DNA of 33,526 bases from assembly GCF_001687325.1 (NCBI RefSeq), contig NZ_LZRD01000048.1:1-33526 (forward strand), in the 5' to 3' direction. Positions 15,017 to 20,400 of the stretch are shown here, piece after piece; within the stretch, counting starts at the first letter, position 1; each line of letters begins with the position of its first letter. The notes below the pieces were generated by a model. That model was not told the DNA's origin. It saw only the letters and a program-made list of their open reading frames with translations, and ran no database searches. This DNA is from Streptomyces sp. PTY087I2 (lineage in GTDB: Bacteria; Actinomycetota; Actinomycetes; Streptomycetales; Streptomycetaceae). The translations under genes were made by a program, and so were the position numbers.

Positions 15017-15844
15017 CTAGTGCGTGAAAGCGCCGTACGGCCCTGCATTCCGCATCCGCATACGCTCGCTTGCTAGCGCTTCCTGCCATTCCTCGTAACG
15101 CTGCTCGGCCAGATCGGGGAGGGCATCGGCAATGGCGTCTAGATCCTCGGTTAGCAGCGTGCCGCCCTTGATTGGGTCATCGCTCAGCACGTACCGGCGA
15201 GCGGTGCTTAGTGCCTCGCTGAGATCAGGAGCGTCCCAACTACGCCGCCCATTTCCAGTGAAGACGCCGCCATTTTCCAGCTTCGCACCGTTGAACTCAA
15301 TATCGCGCACACTGTCACTCAGTAGGTGGTTAAGTGTGAAGTCGCCTAGCAGCCGGTATAGCTCGGCTAGCTTGGGAATCTCAGCATCAAGGGCCTTGAA
15401 TGCCTTCACCGCAGCATCACGACGCTTGAGAAATTCCGCCGATACAGCAGCGCGGTATTCCGTGATGAACTTGCGGTCATCGAACAGCGCGTCATACGCC
15501 TTACGGGCCGCCGACAGGCGGGGGATGTTGGCGCGGAATGCGGAAAGGGTGCCGTCTACGGCCAGCTTGGCATCCTGCACCTTTGCGCCTAGGCCAGCGG
15601 GGACGTCCTTAGCGGAATCGGCAGCGCGGGCATGTGCGGCGACAGCCTCTAGGCGTGCATCCTCGGCAGCCTCGGACCGCTCATAGAACAGCTCAGATAG
15701 CCGCTCCATTTCGCTGGCAACGGCCTGCACAGCCTGCCAACGGTCCTCGGCCGCCTTTGGCGCTAGGGCCCCATGACGCCGGTTGCGCATCATGAATTCG
15801 ATGTTTGGGGTTAGTAGGTCTTCCGGGGTGGTGATCTCGGCCAT
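15017..15844 (-). CDS. hypothetical helical protein (275 aa)
   Basis: I do not recognise a family. The protein is almost entirely helical and Ala/Glu/Arg-rich (AAEDRWQAVQAVASEMERLSELFYERSEAAEDARLEAVAAHARAAD, about residues 30-75), with likely coiled coil. A more globular C-terminal part contains FTGNGRRSWDAPDLSEALSTARRYVLSDDP. The ATG has AAGGAAG at good spacing and lies 22 nt after the preceding gene, so it is operonic with 15867-16358 and the HNH gene. Codon use is less GC-biased than the host backbone. A phage-type structural or scaffold role is possible but unsupported. Confidence 0.7.
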   Translation of the reverse strand: MAEITTPEDLLTPNIEFMMRNRRHGALAPKAAEDRWQAVQAVASEMERLSELFYERSEAAEDARLEAVAAHARAADSAKDVPAGLGAKVQDAKLAVDGTLSAFRANIPRLSAARKAYDALFDDRKFITEYRAAVSAEFLKRRDAAVKAFKALDAEIPKLAELYRLLGDFTLNHLLSDSVRDIEFNGAKLENGGVFTGNGRRSWDAPDLSEALSTARRYVLSDDPIKGGTLLTEDLDAIADALPDLAEQRYEEWQEALASERMRMRNAGPYGAFTH

Positions 15845-15866
15845 TGGGTTACTTCCTTGGGGTTGG

Positions 15867-16358
15867 TTATCGGGTCCAGGGACGGAGAATGCCGGTGGTG
15901 ATACGGGCCGCTAGTTCCTCGCCCTCGGCACGCGTCAGGTAATCTTCACGGCGCTTTTCCCATGCAAGGGTCTCGAAATACGCCGTATTGAGATCGGCGT
16001 CGGGGTCATTAGGGGCAGGCAAGCCAAGCGGGTGCGGGTGTGGGTCCTCGATCTCAAAGCCACGCACGGCGTCATTCTGTTCGTCTCGCTCTCGCCGCAC
16101 ATTTTCCCAATGGATGTCCTCTTCCGCCTGGCGCTGATCGGCTTCCTTGCGTGCGGCCCGCTCGGCGTAATGCTCGGCTGCCATGTCGCTATGGCTGACA
16201 GCGGAGGACGACCGCCGCTCAGCTAGTAGCCGGTCGGCATTCTCGGCCGAACCCTGCTGCATACGCGCGCTATTGAGCCGGGAATTCGAACCCTGCCCGC
16301 CGGTCGTCATGTCGTGGAGTTCAGGCCCGGCTCGCCCGTCACGCGAATAGAAAGTCAT
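15867..16358 (-). CDS. hypothetical charged coiled-coil protein (163 aa)
   Basis: Not recognised. The middle is strongly charged and helical (AAEHYAERAARKEADQRQAEEDIHWENVRRERDEQNDAVRG, about residues 60-100). The C-terminus is mixed (LNTAYFETLAWEKRREDYLTRAEGEELAARITTGILRPWTR). GGAAGGA is seven bases before the ATG at 16358. It is the first gene of the three-gene HNH operon, and a strong intrinsic terminator lies only about 20 bp upstream of its start, which leaves no room for an ordinary promoter in between. Confidence 0.7.
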   Translation of the reverse strand: MTFYSRDGRAGPELHDMTTGGQGSNSRLNSARMQQGSAENADRLLAERRSSSAVSHSDMAAEHYAERAARKEADQRQAEEDIHWENVRRERDEQNDAVRGFEIEDPHPHPLGLPAPNDPDADLNTAYFETLAWEKRREDYLTRAEGEELAARITTGILRPWTR

Positions 16359-16378
16359 CAGTCGTCCTTCCGGATGCG

Positions 16379-16439
16379 AAAAAGGGCCCCCTCACGCGCT
16401 GCGGTCTCTGTCCAGACCAAACAGCGGGCGAGGGGGCCC
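16379..16439 (-). terminator. strong intrinsic terminator in the leader of the HNH operon (attenuator candidate)
   Basis: On the leftward strand, GGGCCCCCTCGCCCGCTG (complement of 16422-16439) pairs with CAGCGCGTGAGGGGGCCC (complement of 16384-16401), 16 of 18 matched, with an inner GGTCT/AGACC stem. Five Ts follow immediately (16379-16383). The first codon of the next gene in that direction is about 20 bp further, so transcripts must read through it. Confidence 0.8.
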
Positions 16440-16532
16440 ACCGGCGAGGAGTCCGCCGCTGCATGCGCGCGAGACTTCAACTCACCGAAGAATGAGGGTG
16501 ATTGCGGGGACAGCCGCAGGGGGGACCGGTGG

Positions 16533-16554
16533 CACGCCTCAACGTTGAGGTGTG
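16533..16554. repeat. 22-bp palindrome, copy 3 (one substitution)
   Basis: CACGCCTCAAC-GTTGAGGTGTG differs from the perfect copies at the fourth base; the mismatch would be a G-U wobble in RNA. It lies about 175 bp upstream of the first gene of the HNH operon. Confidence 0.8.
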
Positions 16555-16676
16555 ATGCCGACGGGCGGGACCGGTCAGGAAAGGAACTAACCGACCGGTC
16601 ACGCGCCGACTGGAGGGATTCACCGAAATCCCGGACGGACGCCGTAACGCCCTTCACGCCCTTCACGCCTTACGAG

Positions 16677-16796
16677 GTGAGTTGGTTAAGGGAAATGCTC
16701 GAAAACCTCGGAATAACGCACGTCGAGCGCCATTCCGTAACCGAATTGATACCCGAGCCGGCCGACCCCTATCGAAATGGCTCAGCGCCTCTCTGA
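16677..16796 (+). CDS. possible small rightward gene (39 aa)
   Basis: From GTG 16677 the frame reads VSWLREMLENLGITHVERHS and continues TELIPEPADPYRNGSAPL. It looks protein-like, unlike the opposite strand at this point. The ribosome binding site is weak, and a TTA codon is present. Upstream in frame there are short repeats (CCCTTCACGCC twice). It might be the remnant C-terminus of a larger lost gene. Kept as a low-confidence call in an otherwise gene-free 480 bp. Confidence 0.3.
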   Translation: MSWLREMLENLGITHVERHSVTELIPEPADPYRNGSAPL

Positions 16797-16839
16797 GCGC
16801 CTATCTCCGCGCCAATGGCCAGAGAGACCGGCCAACCCT

Positions 16840-17244
16840 TCAACGGCCCGCAGACGCGCTCTCAGCGGCCTTACGTAGGCGGTACGCCTTCACCTTGTGA
16901 GCGTCGCAGCAATAGCGGCGTGCGCGCCCGACTCCGTCCCACCCCGTGCTGTTGTCGCAGCCGTCCAACTCGCAGACGGCTTCCCAGCGTGCATTGTCGG
17001 CGTCCAGCTTGTGAGCCGCCTTGCAGTTCTCATCGCAATACCGCTGTGTCGGCGTGCGCGGGTCGAAAGCCTCACGGCATCCGGGGTACGCACAGTCACG
17101 GCCCCATAGCAGTTCCTCGCGCTGCGCGTCGGTCAGTTTCCGCATGCGCTTACGGGCCTGTCGGCAAGCGTTGGAACAAACGGCAGTCTGACGGCCGGAC
17201 AGCGGACCGCCGCACGCCTCGCAGGATAGAGAGAAAGTAAGCAT
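16840..17244 (-). CDS. protein with three zinc-ribbon-like repeats (134 aa)
   Basis: Three successive Cys modules are visible. The first is CEACGGPLSGRQTAVCSNAC (about residues 8-27), the second is CAYPGCREAF with QRYCDENC (about 51-77), and the third is CELDGCDNSTG with RRYCCDAHK (about 91-119). Each is followed by a basic helix. The repeat pattern matches the single-module proteins at 13815, 14071 and 17395. GAGGAG eight bases before the ATG supports the start. The upstream 150 bp holds a 10-bp inverted repeat. I infer nucleic-acid binding; the precise role is unknown. Confidence 0.7.
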   Translation of the reverse strand: MLTFSLSCEACGGPLSGRQTAVCSNACRQARKRMRKLTDAQREELLWGRDCAYPGCREAFDPRTPTQRYCDENCKAAHKLDADNARWEAVCELDGCDNSTGWDGVGRARRYCCDAHKVKAYRLRKAAESASAGR

Positions 17245-17284
17245 TTGTTGTCTCCTCGGGAGTGTTACGAAGAGTGCTGATGCT

Positions 17285-17340
17285 GTACCTAGTTCTCAGT
17301 TGCCCCCTGGAAACCCCATAGGGAACACGTAACTAGGTAC
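17285..17340. promoter_or_regulatory. long inverted repeat upstream of the three-ribbon gene
   Basis: GTACCTAGTT (17285-17294) and AACTAGGTAC (17331-17340) are perfect 10-bp inverted repeats 36 bp apart. The flank is AT-rich, contains the palindrome TTACGTAA (17354-17361), and lies 40-120 bp upstream of the ATG at 17244. This is a likely promoter/operator region. Confidence 0.5.
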
Positions 17341-17394
17341 ATACATCTTTCATTACGTAACAGAGATAAAAAGTAAGAAGAAAGAGAGACCGGC

Positions 17395-17661
17395 TCAGCT
17401 CTCCCGCTGTACTCGCTTAGACCGGTACGCGCGCTTCTTGCAAGCCTCGCCGCAATACACACGCGGGCGACCGGTGGACTGCTGCGTAAGGGTATTACCG
17501 CAGCTTGCGCACGTACCGTCAGCCGTTCCCGCCGCCTCGGACCGGAGCGCTGCGGCTAGCCGCTGGTGCAGTTCCTCGGCCCCGCTGATGTTCTTTCCGA
17601 GAGAATCGAACAGTACAGACTCAGCGTCGCGCAGTAGGGAAATTAGTTCGTTCTTAGTCAT
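17395..17661 (-). CDS. small protein with C-terminal zinc ribbon (88 aa)
   Basis: The N-terminus is helical (MTKNELISLLRDAESVLFDSLGKN). The C-terminus has CASCGNTLTQQSTGRPRVYCGEACKKRAYRSKR, a CxxC and CxxxC module with a basic tail, like the other ribbon proteins of the element. ATG 17661 begins a natural domain and has AAAGGAA upstream; a longer in-frame start is possible but adds low-complexity sequence. Three CCTAAA-type repeats lie 70-150 bp upstream. Unknown function, possibly a DNA-binding regulator. Confidence 0.65.
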   Translation of the reverse strand: MTKNELISLLRDAESVLFDSLGKNISGAEELHQRLAAALRSEAAGTADGTCASCGNTLTQQSTGRPRVYCGEACKKRAYRSKRVQRES

Positions 17662-17729
17662 GGCGTTTCGTTCCTTTCGGGGCACGAGGTGTGGCCCAAT
17701 ACGCGGTTGCGTGGACAAAGGGGGGGGCT

Positions 17730-17814
17730 CCTAAACCGAGTTCCGGAGACACGAGGCAATCCCTAAAGAGAGTTGAGGGGCACGCACTGTCCCCGAAAGT
17801 CCCTAAACTCAGTG
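17730..17814 (+). repeat. three CCTAAAnnnAGT repeats resembling an att arm
   Basis: CCTAAACCGAGTT (17730-17742), CCTAAAGAGAGTT (17762-17774) and CCTAAACTCAGTG (17802-17814), spaced 32 and 40 bp. The element side of attR read on the opposite strand is CCTAAACCCAGTT (20387-20375), the same motif. They lie between the genes at 17395 and 17852. Confidence 0.6.
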
Positions 17815-17820
17815 AAGAAA

Positions 17821-17848
17821 AAGCCCGCCATCGTAAGACAGCGGGTTT
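17821..17848 (-). terminator. intrinsic terminator after the 60-aa gene
   Basis: On the leftward strand AAACCCGC pairs with GCGGGC across a 12-nt loop and is followed by TTTTTCTT. It starts a few bases after the stop of the gene at 17852 and could also work in the other direction. Confidence 0.7.
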
Positions 17849-17851
17849 CTC

Positions 17852-18034
17852 TCAGGCGTGCGACTCGGCCTCTTGGATCAGTAGCAGCAACCGGGCCGCC
17901 TGTAGGTCGGGGCGGTTCGTCTTTGGGCTGCGGAATACGCGAACAAGTCGGCCGCGCTTTGTGTCGGTCTCGCTGGCCCATGCGTTCATGCGGGTGACCA
18001 GCGTTTCGAGATCGAGCGTCTGAGTAATCGGCAC
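17852..18034 (-). CDS. hypothetical small protein (60 aa)
   Basis: The product starts VPITQTLDLETLVTRMNAWA, continues SETDTKRGRLVRVFRSPKTN, and ends DLQAARLLLLIQEAESHA. I do not recognise it; it is helical with a basic middle. The GTG at 18034 is preceded by a near-perfect AAGGAGG six bases upstream, the best ribosome binding site in the element, so strong translation is likely. A palindrome copy lies 58 bp upstream and a terminator directly follows, making it a one-gene unit. Its size, position next to the integrase side and strong signals would fit a small regulator or excision factor, but nothing in the sequence proves this. Confidence 0.6.
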   Translation of the reverse strand: MPITQTLDLETLVTRMNAWASETDTKRGRLVRVFRSPKTNRPDLQAARLLLLIQEAESHA

Positions 18035-18091
18035 CGCGTTTCCTCCTTGCCGTTCTCTCCTAGGACCGCCCCGAGGCGTGCCGGTTAAGAG

Positions 18092-18113
18092 CACACTTCA
18101 ACGTTGAGGCGTG
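18092..18113. repeat. 22-bp palindrome, copy 4 (two substitutions)
   Basis: CACACTTCAAC-GTTGAGGCGTG, two mismatches between arms relative to the perfect copies. It lies 58 bp upstream of the 60-aa gene. Confidence 0.75.
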
Positions 18114-18493
18114 GTTCCACGTGGAGGAGCAGCGAGCGCGGTTAGCCAGGTTGGCCAATGAGCTAGCGCCACTCGCTGCCCTCATGCATTACGAGGGGTG
18201 TTGGTTAACCGCATAGGTGGCTGAACGGGCATTGCCGACAGCGTTGTTACCAATCCGTGATATGCGAGCCGGCGAGCCAATTATCACTCTGAGTAATTGG
18301 CTCGTTACAGGTTTCTGTACGCGCCCCTGACGGTCTGTCGGCGGGCATTCCGGGGAACCGGCCAGCGAACGGGAGAGCGGCGCTCAGACGGCCGCCTGTG
18401 GCTTCCTCGGGGTCGTTGTCGGCAGGCGTCCCGAACCCCTCGGCGCTGGCCGGTCGGCAAAGGCTCTGTGCGGCCGTCTGCGGGCACGAGAAA
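18114..18493. other. 380-bp gene-free region dense in inverted repeats
   Basis: No convincing gene on either strand. The region holds CCACGTGG (18117-18124), GGTTAACC (18203-18210), and a perfect 11-bp AT-rich inverted repeat CGAGCCAATTA/TAATTGGCTCG (18273-18304). It also holds two interleaved perfect repeats: CCGGCCAGCG (18358-18367) with CGCTGGCCGG (18444-18453), and CAGACGGCCGC (18385-18395) with GCGGCCGTCTG (18470-18480). Possible roles are a control region, a replication origin or a structured RNA. Confidence 0.5.
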
Positions 18494-18522
18494 GCCCCGG
18501 CGGGGAGTTATCCCACCGGGGC
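18494..18522 (-). terminator. integrase terminator
   Basis: GCCCCGG and CCGGGGC arms with a short internal loop, followed on the leftward strand by TTTCTC. It starts about 20 bp after the integrase stop. Confidence 0.7.
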
Positions 18523-18544
18523 CCTAGTCGCCTCTCAGAGCCGC

Positions 18545-20353
18545 TTACGCGGCCATGTCTTGGGTGTCCTCGTCCTCCTCGGCGGGAGGCTCGGCCCAAG
18601 CGATATCCACGCGGGGGCCGATGATGGCTTTCTTTCCAGGGGCCGACCCGATGACGTTGGACTTACGTACCGTGATCCGGTCCACGAATAGCCGGATCAG
18701 TTCGCGCCGGTCGTCAGTGCTGGCCTTGGCCCACCACGTGCCTTCCCCGATCGGGTCGCCGTCCCAACCGTCTTCCCGCGCTGTCCATTCAGCGATGGGG
18801 AGAACGGGCGTTGCGCTCTCGTCCAGTTCGGCTAGCCGCTCCTCGGCGGCCTCCATGCGCATGGACGCTTCCGCCTCGGCCTTGAGGAATGCGCGCCGTC
18901 CGATCTTGCCCGAGTAGCCACCGGCCTTGCGGTCCTCGTACAGGTCCTCAAGGGCCCGCACGGCGTCCGCCCTTTCGGCCAGCAATTCGGAGCGCTCACC
19001 GGCTTTCTCGGGGGCCTCATGCAGCACACCCCACCGGCGCGCAGCCTCGGCCATGATGTCGGCCGTTTCGGGGTCGTCCTCGGCCGTCGTGATGAGGGCG
19101 AAAACTCGGCGCGTCACGTAGTCGTCAAGGCCAATCATGTTGATCGTGACCGTGCCCTCATGCTGGCCCGGCTTGATCTTGTTTCCGCGCTTGCAGTGGT
19201 ACGACGACTTGGAAGGGTTGGCCAATTTCCGGTGACCGACCATGACGTTGTCGCACTCGCACCAAAGGCGGTCCATCGCGCTAAGTAGCGCTTGCTCGGT
19301 GCTGCGGGTCTGGCCCTTTCCTCGGCCGGTAGCGTCTAGGCCCGGCTGGATTTTCCACCACTGAGCGGGCGGGATGACCGGCCCGCATTCAAGTTCAATC
19401 GGCCGCATGGTCACGGGGTCGCGCTTGATCCTGTAGCCGGTCACCTTTCCCGAATCGTTCTTGATCGGGTCTCGGTCGAATCCGGCAATCAGCGGGTCGC
19501 GCAACATGCGCTTGAGGGCCGCAGGGTCCCATTCGCTGTCGGCCGTCTTCTTGCCGACGATTTGGCCACGCGTCGGCACCTTGGACTCTCGGAATCCGAC
19601 GCAGATTCCGTTAAGGGAACCGGCGCGGTTTCCCTCTCCTCGGCGGTTCTGTGTGGCTCCGCCCATGTCAGCCTCAAACAGATTGGCCGCCTGCCGCAAA
19701 ACGTCGCCCTCGGTCTTGAAGGGGCCGGAAAGTTTGGTGCGGGCGTGGCGGAGTTTCTGAATAACGATGATCTCTTTGGGGTTGTCCGGGTTGGGAACCT
19801 CAAGCGGGTACAGCTCGAAACCGTACGGCGGCTTTCCCATGAATCCACCGAGACGCTTAGCCATGCTGTGTGCCCCGCTGACAGCACGGCTCTTGTTCTT
19901 GCTCTCGTTGTGTGCAGCGTCAAGCCGCATCATGAGGTGGATCAAGTCCATAAGGTTTCCCTTACGGAATGTCCCCTCCGAGGTGGACACGATTACCACG
20001 CCGAGGTTCAGCAACTCCGAGACGATCGGGATTGCGTCCATGACCTCAAGGCGAGAGAACCGGCTCACGTAGTCAACAATGATCATGTTGACTTGGCCTC
20101 GGCGGCACGCGGTTAGCAGTCGCTCGAATTCCGGCCGTTCCTTTTCCACGCGGAAAGCGGAGGTGCCGAGTGCTTCGGAGAAATGACCGACCCATACAAT
20201 GTCCTCGCCAGCGCGGGCCCGGCGTTCTGCCTCGGCCCGGTTGTTGCGCCGCTGGACAGCGGGGGATGTGGCGCTCTGATTCTTCCGCGCCTCGGACTGC
20301 CTGTCATAGCCTGCCGCGTGGTATGCCATGCCGGTCACTCGCTCCGTGGTCAT
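18545..20353 (-). CDS. int: phiC31-family large serine integrase
   Basis: A 602-aa large serine recombinase that integrates the element at lon. The catalytic region is AAGYDRQS (nucleophile S20). Stretches such as VGHFSEALGTSAF, VMDAIPIVSELL, KPPYGFELYP, VPTRGQIVGKKTADSEWDP and the acidic tail EDEDTQDMAA follow phiC31 integrase almost position by position, at nearly the same length. The zinc-ribbon domain has C365, C367 and C387; the fourth ligand, a Cys in phiC31 (EGTC), reads EGTV here. The order VDYVSRFSR differs from VYDVSRFSR in phiC31. A coiled-coil motif follows (about 450-520). ATG 20353 matches the phiC31 N-terminus but leaves only about 30 bp to attR, so its promoter in the integrated state lies outside the element or is absent. 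Confidence 0.95.
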   Translation of the reverse strand: MTTERVTGMAYHAAGYDRQSEARKNQSATSPAVQRRNNRAEAERRARAGEDIVWVGHFSEALGTSAFRVEKERPEFERLLTACRRGQVNMIIVDYVSRFSRLEVMDAIPIVSELLNLGVVIVSTSEGTFRKGNLMDLIHLMMRLDAAHNESKNKSRAVSGAHSMAKRLGGFMGKPPYGFELYPLEVPNPDNPKEIIVIQKLRHARTKLSGPFKTEGDVLRQAANLFEADMGGATQNRRGEGNRAGSLNGICVGFRESKVPTRGQIVGKKTADSEWDPAALKRMLRDPLIAGFDRDPIKNDSGKVTGYRIKRDPVTMRPIELECGPVIPPAQWWKIQPGLDATGRGKGQTRSTEQALLSAMDRLWCECDNVMVGHRKLANPSKSSYHCKRGNKIKPGQHEGTVTINMIGLDDYVTRRVFALITTAEDDPETADIMAEAARRWGVLHEAPEKAGERSELLAERADAVRALEDLYEDRKAGGYSGKIGRRAFLKAEAEASMRMEAAEERLAELDESATPVLPIAEWTAREDGWDGDPIGEGTWWAKASTDDRRELIRLFVDRITVRKSNVIGSAPGKKAIIGPRVDIAWAEPPAEEDEDTQDMAA

Positions 20354-20370
20354 GGGGGGAATTTAGCTCC

Positions 20371-20400
20371 CCCAACTGGGTTTAGGCAAGACCTCGCTCG
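20371..20400. other. attR: attR (right junction of the element)
   Basis: Element sequence CCCAACTGGGTTTA passes through shared GGCAA (20385-20389) into lon (GACCTCGCTCGGC). Joined to the attL element arm, the reconstructed attP has arms CCCAACTG and CAGTTGGGGG and core CCTTTG on the leftward strand. The spacing (38 bp from arm to arm) is the same as I remember for phiC31 attP. Confidence 0.88.

Larger units (their letters stand above)
9983..20389. mobile_element. 10.4-kb integrative element in lon, phiC31-type serine integrase
   Basis: The boundaries follow from four facts. The lon frame is interrupted at 9982 and resumes at 20390. The direct repeat GGCAA is present at both junctions. Removing 10,407 bp restores the lon frame and an intact Walker A motif. 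A phiC31-family integrase gene lies 31 bp inside the right junction. The contents are an HTH-TPR regulator, a small-peptide/radical SAM operon, an HNH nuclease operon, zinc-ribbon small proteins and many palindromes. There is no relaxase, SpoIIIE-like translocase, replication initiator, capsid or terminase that I recognise. The centre (about 14.4-18.3 kb) is visibly less GC-rich than the host flanks, as expected for acquired DNA. Confidence 0.93.

Noticed and set aside
16358..16666. 102-codon leftward frame just before the HNH operon
   Set aside because: It runs through the 22-bp palindrome and the intrinsic terminator hairpin, so it is almost certainly untranslated leader.
18297..18527. Small frames on either strand of the repeat-rich block next to the integrase
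   Set aside because: Arginine-rich products without ribosome binding sites. The sequence is better explained by inverted repeats and a terminator.
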